From assembly GCA_963921195.1 (NCBI GenBank), contig OY992538.1:231253462-231317461 (forward strand): a DNA stretch of 64,000 bases. Reading direction: 5' to 3'. The notes under the pieces are model-generated. The model made no database searches, had not been told where the DNA came from, and was given only the letters and a program-made list of their open reading frames with translations. Positions 29,607 to 41,440 of the stretch are shown in pieces (position 1 is the stretch's first letter; each line of letters opens with the position of its first letter). The stretch comes from Pegoplata infirma (lineage: Eukaryota > Arthropoda > Insecta > Diptera > Anthomyiidae). Made by a program: the position numbers and the translations under genes.

Positions 29607-30270
29607 ATATTAACATTTTCTTTTTTTTTTTAAATAGGTGGACAGTAGCTGTTTCATAAAATTCTTCCTTGTTCTGTTATATGTATGTCTGTTTGTTGTT
29701 ATTGATTAGATCTTTAAAAGCAATCGTTTGTTTGAAAGACAAAAAAAAATCCGGTTTTTCAGTAAAAAAAAACAACTCAGTTTTGTTTTTTTTTTTAGAA
29801 GGAGTTTTATAGTATGTGATTTTAGTTTTTCTTAGGAAAAGGAAGAATTTTTTAATAGCTCATACATCAAGTATTAGTTAATTGTATATCAATAACAACA
29901 ATTTTTAAATATATGTTGCTAACATATTTTTTGCATAAAATTGGGAACAGACGGTAAAACGTTTATAGATTTGAAATATTTAAAAAAATATATATTTTTT
30001 TTTGTATTCTACACCTGTCCGTCTAACTTGAAATGATCTTACAGGTTCGAAATATTTAATTTAAAATAAAAAATTAAAAAAAAAACGAATAAAAAAGATT
30101 TAAAAAAGTTTTGATGTAAATTTAAAAATACATTTTTTTTTTTTTGAGTAAAATTTTTTTAAATTTGAATTTTTTATTTTAGTAACAAAATCTTAATAAT
30201 ATGTTTTTGTGACCTTCTACGTCGTAATAACAAAACTATTTTAAAATCGTAATAAAATGTACTAACATTT
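29607..30270. other. AT-rich unique sequence
   Basis: No gene or shared repeat found. Confidence 0.45.
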
Positions 30271-30274
30271 TGAT

Positions 30275-30525
30275 GTGGCATTTTTCTTCATAAATTTTTA
30301 ACTACTGAACCAACTTCTTTGAAATGCAATACCAACCTGACTACGATTATGACAAATACTTAGGCCAAAAATTAGACACCTAAAATCTGTCTTTCAAAAT
30401 TTGGCGTGATTTCAACAGACGAGCAGACGGACGAATATCGCTTTATCGTGTTAAAATCGACCGAGGATGGAAAATATATACAATTTCTATGGTCCCAACG
30501 GAATAACAATTTTATATCTAATCCC
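30275..30525 (-). mobile_element. Diverged mini-me-like fragment
   Basis: TTAACTACTGAACCAACTTC, GAAATGCAATACCAACCTGA, CAGACGAGCAGACGGACGAA, TATCGCTTTATCGTGTTAAA and TGGTCCCAACGGAATAAC keep the order of the mini-me interior, GTCY block and core. Both ends have decayed. Confidence 0.6.
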
Positions 30526-30955
30526 TACCACGTCGCGACGGTTGTTTTTCCAAAATTTCTTTAGCTCCTAAAATTTTTACATTTACATAATTTCACTTTT
30601 ATTTTTCTATAAAACCATAATTTTTAAATACATTTCTATACAACTAATTAATATTGTTCTAAAAGTCTTTGCCTACATTGTTATATTTTTTTAAACATTT
30701 TGTTTAATTTTCTTTAGTTTAAAACACACAATAAAAGTGTGAAATTCTTTAGGTGACGATGATCTTGACTCGTATTTCTTAATATATAGACAAACAAACG
30801 ACATTAATGTCATCGTTTATTGTCATAACATATAACACAGCATAAATTAAACAATATACAACATACAATGTATACATTTTTTCTGATTTTATGCCCTACA
30901 TCAAAAATGTTTCGTATGCTTTCTTTCACAATTCGTATGTAACACCTTTAAATAT
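30526..30955. other. AT-rich unique sequence
   Basis: Contains ACGACATTAATGTCATCGTT, a small palindrome, near 30798. No gene. It borders the primer-binding-site array. Confidence 0.4.
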
Positions 30956-32800
30956 TGAGGCCCCAAGTTAGGCGCCAAATCTCTTGTATAAATTTCTCTG
31001 ATTTTCTTAGAAAAAAACCACCAACAGTTCGTCAGCTGCGTACAGAAAAATTTAAGGGCAATAAAATATTCTTTCGGAACAAAACTCCTTAGCTTGTAAC
31101 AATGTGGTTTTCACGATAACAAAAGCCCCAAGTTGGGCGCCCAAAATGGTTATTTAAACTTTCTGACCTAAGACATTAAAAAAAAAATTAAATTTAAAAG
31201 AATTACCAACAGTTTGTCAGACTCGTTCGGAACAATTTTAAGATATTTTTTTTTTTTTGCAGAAAATTTCTCAGGTTCTTACAAGATAAGATGGATTTTC
31301 CGAGTGGCCTCCTTTGAATTTCTTTTGTAAGATTTTCTTAAATTATATATTTTTTTTTTAATTTTGATAAATAAAGTGTGTTTAATGAAAGTAAAAAATT
31401 GTCAGATTCGTACAGAAAAATTAAAGGTTTTTAACGATAGCTAAGGTCCCATGTTGGGCGCCAAATTTGTTATTTAAACTCTCTGAATGAAGACATTTAA
31501 AAAAATTAAATTTCAAAGACTTACCAACAGTTTTTCAGATTCGTACTGAACAAATTTAAGATAAGAAATTAGTTTGACAGAACAGTTCTAAGGTTCTTAT
31601 AAAAAGCGTTTTTCGAGTGGTCTCCTTTGAATTTCTTGATACTCTTTTGGCAGATTTTCTTAAAGAACATTTTTTTTAAATTTTGATAAATGATGGTTGT
31701 TTAATGAAAGTAAGAAATTGTCAGATTCGTACAGAAAAATTAAAGGATAATGAAAAATTTATTCGGCAGAAAATTTCTTAGTTTTTAACAAGGTGGTTTT
31801 AGCGATAGCTAAGGCCCCACGTTGGGCGCCCAAAATGGTTATTTTAAATCTCTGACTTAAGACATTAAAAAATAATAAATTTAAAAGACTAACCAATAGT
31901 TTGACGAATTCGTACGGAACAATTTTAAGATAAATTTTTTTTTTTTGAAAAAAATTTCTCAGGTTCTTACAAGATGTGTTTTCCGAGTGGCCTCCTTTGA
32001 ATTTCTTTTGTCAGATTTTCTTAAAGATTTTTTTTTTTTAATTTGATAAATGATGTGTGTTTAATGAAAGTAAGAAATTGTCAGATTCGTACAGAAAAAT
32101 TAAAGGATAATAAAAAATTTATTCTGTAGAAAATTTCTTAGTTTGTAACAAGATGGTTTTTAACGAAAGCTAAGGCCCCACGTTGGGCGCCAAATTTGGT
32201 ATTTAAATTTTCTGACTTAAGACATAAAAATAAAAAAAAAATAAAATTTAAAACACTTACCAACAGTTTGTCAGATTCATACGGAACAATTTTAAGATAA
32301 GAAATCTTCCGAGTGGCCTTCTTTAAATTTCTTTAAACACTTTTGTTCGATTTTCTTAAAGAACATTTTTAAAAGTTTGATAAAAGAAGCGAGTTTAATG
32401 AATGTGACAATTTGTCAGATTCGTATTTAAATCTTAAGGGGTAGTGAAAAATTTATTCGGCAGAAAATTTCTTAGTTTGTAACAAGGTGGTTTTTAACAA
32501 TTGCTGAGGCCCCACGTTGGGCGCCAAATTTGTTATTTAAACTCTTTGACTTAAGTCACTTTTAAAAAAGTGTTTAAATTTAAAAGACTTACCAGCAGTT
32601 TGTCAGATTTGTACGGAACAATTTTAAGATGATAATTTTTTGTTGGCAGAAAACTTCTCCGGTTTTTACAAGGTAGGGTTTCCGAGTGGTCTCCTTTGAT
32701 TTTCTGAAAACTCTTTTGACAGTTTTTTTTTATTGGAAATATTTTAAATTAAGAGTGTTTAATAAAAATAACAATTTGGCAAAATTGTTTGGAGCTGGAC
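30956..32800 (-). repeat. Tandem array carrying six tRNA-Lys primer-binding sites
   Basis: GCCCCACGTTGGGCGCCA, or a near match, occurs at 30960, 31125, 31446, 31814, 32175 and 32509. It equals the 3' end of fly tRNA-Lys(CTT) plus CCA (from memory of that tRNA), so the opposite strand reads TGGCGCCCAACGTGGGGC, the primer-binding site used by many fly Gypsy-like LTR retrotransposons. The last four units are 334-368 bp and include AGATTCGTACAGAAAAATTA, CCGAGTGGCCTCCTTTGAAT and CTTACCAACAGTTTGTCAGA. Two site forms occur: GGGCGCCCAAAATGG (31125, 31814) and GGGCGCCAAATTTG (31446, 32175, 32509). No gag or pol frame is present. Confidence 0.8.
32509..32526 (-). promoter_or_regulatory. tRNA-Lys primer-binding site, right-most copy
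   Basis: On the minus strand TGGCGCCCAACGTGGGGC is the complement of the tRNA-Lys 3' end. An LTR would be expected to end just before it, that is at higher coordinates; the adjoining sequence on that side is simply another array unit, so no LTR boundary can be fixed. Confidence 0.65.
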
Positions 32801-33740
32801 CCTAAGAAAAAAATGTGGCCTCCGATTATTTTAAATGATGAAGGGTATTAAATATTCCAGACAACCGAATATAACACGTATTTTTTTTTTTCTTTTCATC
32901 CAACAATGTATTTATAACTCTCTCAATCTCAAACAAAAATACTACAAGTAAACTATAAAATATGGTACCTTGATGTCAATGTCTATAGCAATAAGCCACC
33001 TAACACTATACATTTCTGGTATTTTTGTATACAAACATGAAAAATTGTTTATTATTTTAGTTTTTTTTTTTTTTATTATTGTTAATATTATTTGTGTGCA
33101 TAAAAAGTGATAAATATCACATGCGATTTTTTTAAACAAAACAATGACACCATCAGTGACACTACTAATCACAGCTATTGACTGGAGTTTTCGCTTTTTT
33201 TCTGTTGTTTAGTTATCAAAAACATTTTTTGACATGCAATGTGACAACAACATGTCACAAAGAGTTTGTCATTTAACTTGAAAATGAAATTAATAAATCG
33301 TCGATGTATTAAATTATAAAAAAAACAAAGACTTGTCGTGTTTAATTTGTAAAATAAAAACTTTAAAATTATTTTATGTAGGAAAATAAAACGATTTATT
33401 ACATTTCTTTAAATATTTATTTAACAAAAAATTTAATTGTTGTAGATATAGCTTTAAAAAAACATTAAATTTAATGCTATTTCATGTTCATTATCATTAA
33501 AGCACAAACATTGACCAGTGACCATATAGTTTATTATACATTTTTTTACTTATGCTTGCTATGTTAATCGTTGGCGCCCATTTCTTCCTTCTTAAGATTT
33601 TTTATAATTAACCCTAAAATGATCAAATTTTTTTAAATACGGAAGTAGTTCAGCATGTAAATTTTTTTTCATTTGTATTTGAGGTTTTCCTATTAAAAAA
33701 ATTAAGTAAGAATGAATAATAAAGTATTTTGTTTTTGAGT
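32801..33740. other. AT-rich unique sequence
   Basis: GAAGGGTATTAAATATTCC and ACAACCGAATATAACACG near 32840-32880 faintly resemble a mini-me-type end, but not enough to call. The rest is unique AT-rich sequence. The frame at 32942-33172 (minus) resembles no protein. Confidence 0.4.
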
Positions 33741-34800
33741 TTCTAACTGTTCCCACTGTTAATTATTAATTTTTTAAATGCACAATTGAATTTTAATGCT
33801 TAAATCTACAATATTTAATATATTGAAATATTTTTCAAACTGTTCCTAGTTTTTATTAAAGTGTTTCCACTCATAAAAACTTTAAATTTTTAATGCGAAG
33901 TTGTGGAAACATACAAAATTGGATTTTTAAAGTCGTTTTAAATGTTATAATCTAAGCTATTAACTCTTCCCAGCTATTAATTTTAATTTTATAAATAAAT
34001 TTATGAATTATTATAATAAAATATACAAAAGTGCTTTGTTTATAAACATTTTGCACACTGTTCTTACTTTTTATAATTTTTCTTACCCAAAATTTTAAAC
34101 AAAAATGTTAAAAACCTCTAATCTACCAAACTTTTGAGCTTTTTACAATTATATTTCACATTTACTCAAACTATTCTCACTCCATATACTTTAAAATATT
34201 AATCAAGAATCTATTTTTTTTCATTAATTTACGACTGAAGACTAATGGAAGGTATTTGAAGCTTTTTACTTTTATAACTGTTCCCACTAATTACTTTTAA
34301 TGCTTAAATCTACAGCATTTAATGTTTTGAAATCTTTTGCAAACTGTTCCTAGTTTTTATTAAAGTGTTCCCAATCTTAAAAACTTTAAATTTTTAATGT
34401 TACTTTTTGAATCATATAAAATAGGTATTTAAAAGTCGTTTAAAATGATATGGTTTGATAAAGTAACTGTTCCCAGCTATAAATTCTATATTTATAATAA
34501 AATATATAGGTTTTTGCAATAAAATATACAAAAGTGCTGTTTTTATAAACTTAATTAATTGTTATACCAAACACTACATCAACTCATAGAAAACAAGCTT
34601 TTTTAAAACTGTTCTTAGCCTAAATATTTAATAGTTACATAATTTGAAAAGTCGTTTTTTTAAACTAAAAAAATTTTTTACGAGTTTAAGTTTTTGGAGG
34701 AAATAAAGCATACATATTAAACTGTTCCCACTATTTAATTTTGTTTTTTACCTAAAATTTAATCGTTAAATTCAACAATGTATGTTTAGAAAACTGTGTA
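33741..34800 (+). repeat. AACTGTTCCCACT motif region, part 1, with ~500-bp direct repeat
   Basis: TTTTAATGCTTAAATCTACA starts at about 33793 and again at about 34295, followed in both by AAACTGTTCCTAGTTTTTAT, TAAAGTGT(T)TCCCA, AAAACTTTAAATTTTTAATG and AATAAAATATACAAAAGTGC. AACTGTTCCCACT-like words mark the units (33749, 34279, 34722). Highly AT-rich and non-coding. Confidence 0.7.
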
Positions 34801-34820
34801 AAATTTTATATTTTTGAGTT

Positions 34821-36276
34821 TCCACCAGAGGCTTTGGTCTGTTTCGCTACAACGAGACAATGGTCATCGTCTCCCGTCTCGGTTAGGTTAATTTAGTATA
34901 TCATGAAATCCAGCAAAGATTTTATAAAATCTGACCGAGGGTCTTCAAATTTATCTAATTTTTTGTACACATGTGCTCTATAGAGCCAATTAAACATATC
35001 CATTTTCAGTTTTTTATATTTAAAAAAAATCGCGATTTTTTCGCGAATTTAATTTTCTTCAAAAATTGAAAAAATCAAAAAAGTATGCTACTTTGAATAG
35101 CCATATCTTCGGAAGCATCTATCGGATTTCTTCAATTCAGAAAGCATTCGATTCAGACGATAGTCTTACTTTTTATTAATGTAATAAAAAAAAATTTTTT
35201 AAAAAAAAAGTGCATTTTTGATGCAAATGCATTTTTTGGATGCATTTTTTAAAACTTTCTCCCCCTTCAATTTTTTTCTAACCTACATAAATCGAAAATA
35301 TGGCATTTTTTACACAAAATTGCGTACCGCTTTTTTTGTGACGGAGTTTCGTAAAAATTTTGTAATTTTTTTAAAAATACCTTATTGGTTTTTCCATACA
35401 ATTTTTTCATAAAATTCATAAAATAACAAAAAAAATTTTAGTCTAAGGAAAAACTACATAAGCGTTTTTAAAAAAATAACGAAAATTTTGTGAAACGCCG
35501 TCACAAAAAAAAATGTACCCAATTTTATGTAAAAAATGTTATATTTTCGATTTATGCAGGTTTCAAACAAATTGAAGGGGGAGAAAGTTTTAAAAAATGC
35601 ATCCAAAAATTGCATTTGCATCAAAAATGCATTTTTTTAAATATTTTTTGTTAGTGCATTGGTATAAAAACGGATAATCAGTTGAATCGAATGCTTTTTG
35701 AATCGTAGAAATCCGATAGATACTTTCGAAGAAATGGCTTTTTAAAGTTACATACTTTTTTGATAAAATAAACATTAAATTGATTTTTTGTATGGAAAAA
35801 ATCAAATAAGTAGTTTTAAAAAAATCACGAAAATTTTTTGAAACGCTGTCACAAAAAAAGCGGTACTCAATTTTGTGTAAAAAATGACATATTTTCGAAT
35901 TATGCAGGTTTCAAAAAAATTTAAGGGGGAGAAAGTTTTGAAAAATGCATCCAAAAATTACATTTGCATCAAAAATGCACTTTTTTTTATTCCATTGGTA
36001 TAAAAAAGGACGAACGTTTGAATCAAATGCTTTTTGAATCGTAGAAATCCGATAGATACTTTAGAAGATATGGCTCTTCAAATTAACATACTTTTTTGAT
36101 TTTTAAAATTTTTGAAGAAAATTAAATTCGCGAAAAAATCGCGATTTTTTTAAAATTAAAAAAACTTAAAATGGATATGTTTTATTGGCTTCATTGAGAA
36201 TACATACCGTTAATATAAAGAAAATCGAAGGACCTAAGGTCAGAAAATAGCATTTTTTATGTGTTTTCTGGTGGAT
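34821..36276. repeat. Long inverted repeat with one arm duplicated
   Basis: CCACCAGA at 34824 and TCTGGTGG at 36267 close the structure. The left arm (to about 35420) has TAAACATATCCATTTTCAGT, AAATCGCGATTTTTTCGCG, GCCATATCTTCGGAAGCATC, GATGCAAATGCATTTTTTGG and GACGGAGTTTCG. The right side holds two tandem copies in opposite orientation (about 35430-35790 and 35790-36190), with GGGGGAGAAAGTTT at 35577 and 35927. So the order is one arm forward and two reversed. No gene; the frames at 35218 and 35590 are shadows. Confidence 0.85.
34845..34892 (+). mobile_element. SINE-like fragment in the inverted repeat's left edge
   Basis: GCTACAACGAGACAATGGTC, ATCGTCTCCCGTCTCGGTTA then GGTTAA resembles GCTGCAACGATACATTG and AGTTCTCGGTTAGGTTG, the part following the tRNA-like block at 52381-52465. 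It is therefore probably the body of the same SINE without its tRNA part. Confidence 0.4.
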
Positions 36277-37019
36277 TTTGTGATATGATTTGTAATTGTA
36301 TGTTAAAAATTCATTAAATAAATAAAATATTTTTGAGTTTCTTACTGTTCCACATTTAAATATGCATTTTATAAAGGTAAAAAATTAAGTTTAATGCAAA
36401 ATCATAATAATTTAATATTTTTAGAATTATTTGCAGACTCTTTCTACTTTTTTTAAACTATTCACACCAAAAATTCTTTGCAAGAATCGACAGAAAACTT
36501 GCAATTATTTTAAATACTGAACTAAAAAGCCTTTTGAAATCTGAAAATCTATTTTTACAAACTGTTCTCACCAAAGAAAAATTGAAAACCTTTCAAATAT
36601 ATTTTTTTTATGAATTAAGCAGTAAAGAGTATTAAAAATGTCGTACATATAAAACTGTTCCCACTATTTAAATTGCACTTTCTTGCTGTTTTTGTTTTCC
36701 CCCAATGGAGAGCGCCTTTTAAACCTTAAAATTTTACAAAATTTTAAAAACGTTTTCTGGTTAATTTGTTTGGTAATGCTAGGGTTAAATAAAAAAGGTT
36801 TATTATAAGTATTTGGAGTGTTCATTTTAATGCTGTTACTTTAGTTATTTTTTTTTTTTTATATTTGTATATTGTTGCAAATGAACATATGTTGACCATT
36901 AACATTGACATTGTCTTAAAAGGTGCGCCTTGCGCTTTAACATGTTGTCGGCTCAAGGATTCAAACGACAGTCATGCTTTAGCAATAAGTTGTAATTCTA
37001 TACTTTTTTTTTTCTTCAG

Positions 37020-37078
37020 CTTCTTCTACAATTTCTTCCAGCAACCAAACTACCACAAACAGCCAACAACAAAAATAA
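37020..37078 (+). CDS. Candidate terminal coding exon, S/T/N/Q-rich
   Basis: A pyrimidine-rich acceptor CTTTTTTTTTTCTTCAG (to 37019) is followed by two bases that complete a codon, then SSTISSSNQTTTNSQQQK and a TAA stop (37076-37078). This phase is the one left by the candidate exon at 11551-11638. The composition is typical of low-complexity tails of fly proteins. A different frame across the same bases runs on to 37206 (FFYNFFQQPNYHKQ...), so the choice is uncertain. No family recognised. Confidence 0.2.
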
Positions 37079-37560
37079 GAAAAGAAAATGATTTTTTTTT
37101 TAAGGAACCATCTGCAGCATGCAACAATAGTGATACAAAACTTAAAAATACAGAAACTTTAACTAAAGCAGAAAAACATACATACAGTAACAACAACATT
37201 TGTTAGTGTTGCTTCATTTAACCAGGTGTCGACACTGATCTGTAATGACAATTACAATATTTTGTTGCACTCTTTGGTTGCACATACATACACAACACAA
37301 AAACAGCAACATAACATCATATTTACTAGGAAAAACTATGCTGGTTGATGATGATGATGCTGCTGCCGCAAAGCGGTTAGACTGCTTGGCAAAAACTAAA
37401 ATACTTATGTATGAAAAGTCAGAATGAAGCGAGCAAAAAAAAAATCTTACTTACACTGATGATTTAACATCATATTAAAGATGCATGCCTACGATTTAAT
37501 GTTTACTAATATCGTACACCTATATTAAAGATATTTAGTTTGATGCAAAAAAAAATATAG
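37079..37560. other. Unique sequence, less AT-rich, no gene assigned
   Basis: CAACAACA and CATACATACA words, and a short GAT/GCT repeat near 37346-37370. The frame 37245-37427 includes DDDDAAAAK from that repeat and is probably chance. It would be the 3' region if the exon at 37020 is real. Confidence 0.35.
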
Positions 37561-39544
37561 ACGGTCACGGTTGTCTTAAGAATACCCTATAATAGTGGAA
37601 TAGTTAGAAATTGATATAAAAAAAATTTTGTTTTTTAAGCATTTGTAATTTATCAATTGTTTGATATTATAGACTAATCCTACTTTTTATGAACTGTTCT
37701 CATCCAAAATATTTTAAAAACTAATAAGGTTATTAAATTTATTTTTTATGAATTTAAGAATTAAACGAGAAAAAGGGAGTAAAGTTACCTGCACAAAAAC
37801 TGTTCATACTTTGAAATTCCCATTATTTCCTTTTTAAACTAAACTTTCATGCTTAAATTAGAAAATATGTTGTTTTAACAATTTCTTCTTCGTTTATATT
37901 GGTTTTTAATTGGTCCTAAAAATCATATCATGAAAATATTAATTATATTTTTTTGTTTTAAAGAAGATAATCAAGTAACCTACACATTAAAATATGAATT
38001 TCGCATTTATTAAATATAACTTTTATGCTTAAACTGAAAAAAAAATATTGTTTAAACGATTCAACAATCTGTTCCTAGTTAATATAAACTGGCTTTTAAT
38101 TAATCTTATAATTAAGACAATTAACAAATTAATTGGACCTTATATGACATTGATATTTTTGAAAGTAAACATGTGTTAACTACTTTAGCAAAAATTTTAA
38201 AATATTATAGTATTAGTTTTGTGCTGTAGGGTATATATATTATATTTAGTTGTGTTTGTTTGTGTCATTACATAAGAATTTTTATACGTTTGTCTTTTTT
38301 TGTAGTTGTTGTCTTGATAAATAAAACTTAATTACACTGTATGTTTGTTTTTGTAAAGTTTATTGAACCATCTTAAGGTTTTTTATATCAAATTCTATGA
38401 ATTATAAATTGTTCCAAGGAGATTTTTACTAAAAATTAAAATGTTTTAACCCTTTGACTACCAGTTTGCAAATCAAACTCAAATTTTCCGGACACAAATT
38501 TTCCGGACACTATTACAATTTTTGGTACAACAATAAATTTATGAAATTCATCCAAAAGTAGTTGATAGTTCCAACCAAAGTTTACATCCAAAAAAAGTCG
38601 GTATTAAAGGCTTACTGCAGGTTACTATCGAATATTAGAATTGATTTTAATTTTTAATTAGTAAAATTTAAATATTAACAAATATTTATTTACTTCCTCT
38701 TAAATTTTGATACTTTCAAGGGTGGGAACAGTTTTATTAAAACTGGGAACAGTTTGTAAAAATTTTCCAAAATAGTCTAGTAAGAAAATATAATACTCTC
38801 ACGTACTTATGTCGTTAGTTCTAAAAATCTATAAAAAAAATTTATTGAGCGCAACAAGGAACAGAACTGAATTAAAATCCAAATAAAGGGCTTAATTCGG
38901 TTTAAAAATGTCACTTTTTATTTTTATACACGAAATTGTTGATAAGCTACCCCATATAGCTAGAGATGTAAAACTCCAAAATGAGCAGGGCTAAGCCTAT
39001 AAAACTATTTCACTGTATTAATTGTTCTCTTGATGATAATAAAGAGCATTGAGTAAATTAAGTTATAGTTTTTGAGTAAATTATAGTTTATCTTCTAAAA
39101 AAAGTTAATTATTTTCAAATCGTAAGTTTTAAAAGCATATGAAAGCCAAACCTTCTGCAATAGGAACACGTACGAAAAAATCTCATCCCATCCTACTTCT
39201 TTTTTGTAAATTAATTTCTAGTTTCAACTAAATTAAATCTTTTCTAATTTATGTTGTTGACAATAAGCCTTCCTAAACACTATTTTCCATTAAAACATAC
39301 TGTTATTGATGGCCATAATGTTCTATTTTACCAAAAAATGTTCGAAAGACACATTCGATAGTTTCTAACTACCTTTTCGAACTCTAGCAACTCTCCCCAT
39401 TGCTGTATCTTTATTATTTATTATCTTTAATAAAAGCAATGCAATATTATTTATTCAATTTCTTTATAAGCTTTTAATTTAATGGGATTTACAAATTAGT
39501 GAGAACAGTTTTATTTATTGAAATATAAGTGTATTTTCACAATT

Positions 39545-40180
39545 TTTATACCCTCCACTTAGTGAAAGAGGGTATATATAAGTTTGTCATTCTGTTTGTA
39601 ACTCATCGAAATATCGATCTGGGACCCCATAAGGTATATATATTCATGATGCCCGATCGATTTTAAGACATTCTAGCGATGTCCGTCTGTCCGTCTGTCC
39701 GTCTGTCCGTCTGTCCGTCTGTCTGTGGAAAATGCTCTCGCGGACAAAATATTGTACAGAGATGACTGAAACTTGACATATTTGTTGGAAGTTCTCCCGA
39801 GAAGTTTGGTATTGCATTTCAGCGATATCGGTTCAGCGGTTCAAAAGTTATGAATGAAAATGTAAGCACACCTCAAAAATTTCAGTACATTCAACATAAC
39901 CTAAAAATACAAAATGCGTTAATTCGGCTTCTGGTTGACATATGTGAATATAATTGAACACCAATGGTATTTAAACAAGTACGAACATATTTTTTGACAA
40001 AAAAAAAAAAATCGCGGATTTTTTTTTAACAAAATTTTTTCGCGTAAATTTTTTTTTCAAATTTTTTTTTTTTTTTTTTTCAAAAGTAATTTTCCTTTTA
40101 AATAAAGTTTTTTGCAATAATCTTTTTGTGGAGGGTATCACTACATTCGGCAAGGCCGAATTTAACTTTTTTACTTGTTT
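39545..40180 (+). mobile_element. mini-me-like subfamily A, copy 3 (complete)
   Basis: TTTATACCCTCCACTTAGTG, the core GTTTGTCATTCTGTTTGTAA, a (GTCC GTCT)n microsatellite at about 39679-39725, TTGGAAGTTCTCCCGAGAAG, GGTTCAGCGGTTCAAAAGTT, then the hairpin ATTCGGCAAGGCCGAAT and TTAACTTTTTTACTTGTTT. Nearly the same as the copy at 9831. It lies within the AACTGTTCCCACT region. Confidence 0.88.
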
Positions 40181-41440
40181 TATTTTAAATTCGTATAATT
40201 TTAAGTATACATCGAACTCATTTTCGTTTTAAGAAACTTGAATTGTTTTTTTTTTCTTTATAGCGTATTAATGATAAATGGTCCAGAATACTCTCTTTTT
40301 ACGGTTAAAAAGTTAAGAGAATGCTAAAATACATGTAATTTTGACCGGCAATATGCGTCATAACACGCTTTATAAGTAAAATTGTCTTTCTATACCATTT
40401 TCGAACATTTTTATGAACTGTTCCCACTTTTCATAAAACTGTTCCCACCCCCAAAAAGTAAAAAAATTCAAAAATCAAGGTAAATACATACTTTTAAAAC
40501 ACTTCTCAAATTTATAACTTGGCCCTTTAAGAATTGGGGATAGTTTTTAACTAGAAATAGTCATATTGTGTCAGCAAAATCTGTACTTAAAAACTTTCAA
40601 CTTTTTTTATTTAAAATCAGTTATCGTAATCCATTTTTAACAACAAACCGTTAAGCACAGCTGTTACCATAAATTAAACAAAATAAAATTATAAACCAAT
40701 ATAAGGTTTATTCTATACTGTAAAAAAAATATATATAATGAACAGCATGTGCTTAACAATTTATTTTTAAATATTTTGTATCATTATTGCTATTGTAGTT
40801 AATTTCGTTATGCTCACCAAGTATAAATAATTATTAAAACATAAAAAATAATTGATATACTTGAATATTTTTACACCAACAAAATGTTTTTTTATTTTTG
40901 TTTAAAAAAGTACCTACCATATGTTATCATATATATTTTATTTAAAAAAATAAAATAATCACAACCAACAACCATCACCATCTCCATTTAGTCATCCATG
41001 TGTACAGCCCATACACCATACGATGACGTTGACTATGTACGGCGACTGTGAGTGTTGGGGTATATGTTGTTGTTGCTTTTATCTTGCATTTTTTTGTGAA
41101 AAGTTGCTGACCTTCACAGTGTGGCCCAGTGAATACAACAACAACTACAATAATAAAAACAACAAAAAACAAATCAGTAAAGAACTTTTATAATATTGAT
41201 GATGAAGCTTCTGCTGGCTGCTTTGATTGTTCGTAAACAGTCGTCTCTATATAGTTTTTTTTGATGTTAATGTTGTTGTTTTTGTTCTGATTGTTATTAG
41301 TAGTTGTTGCTGCTGCACCTGTTTGACAACATTATGATTTTCTACTGGTAATGTTTTGTTATTGTCAGTGCTACCAGACTTGGGAAGAGTTTATTTTAAA
41401 TGCAGGGGATGTCATACCAGCCTAATTAATGGATAAATCT
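40181..41440. other. AT-rich, then unique sequence
   Basis: Two AACTGTTCCCAC words occur at 40428 and 40446 (tandem, 18 bp apart). From 40970 to 41370 the sequence is less AT-rich (TACGGCGACTGTGAGTGTTG, CACAGTGTGGCCCAGTG) with no repeat match, so it may be old single-copy DNA. The minus-strand frame 40975-41172 resembles no known protein. Confidence 0.45.

Larger units (their letters stand above)
36280..39544 (+). repeat. AACTGTTCCCACT motif region, part 2, AT-rich
   Basis: Words of the form CTGTTC(C/T)(C/T)A(C/T) recur at 36347, 36558, 36656, 37691, 37799 and 38068; reversed GGGAACAG occurs at 38725 and 38746. The units are too diverged to give a period. The sequence includes an A/T-rich part with a possible exon (37020) and a GATGATGATGATGCTGCTGC run at 37346. 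Apart from these, no gene seen. Confidence 0.5.

Noticed and set aside
30956..32800. Complete LTR retrotransposon
   Set aside because: Primer-binding sites are repeated, but no LTR pair, polypurine tract with a second LTR, or gag-pol frame is present on either side.
36865..37206. 113-codon frame (plus)
   Set aside because: Frame begins in AT-rich DNA and has no family features. Only the short S/T/N/Q-rich stretch in another frame after the acceptor at 37019 was kept, as a weak candidate exon.
40975..41172. 65-codon minus-strand frame with GPHCEGQQLF
   Set aside because: The cysteines suggested an EGF-like piece, but no cysteine spacing fits, and no good splice sites bracket it. The V-run comes from a TTG/AAC repeat.
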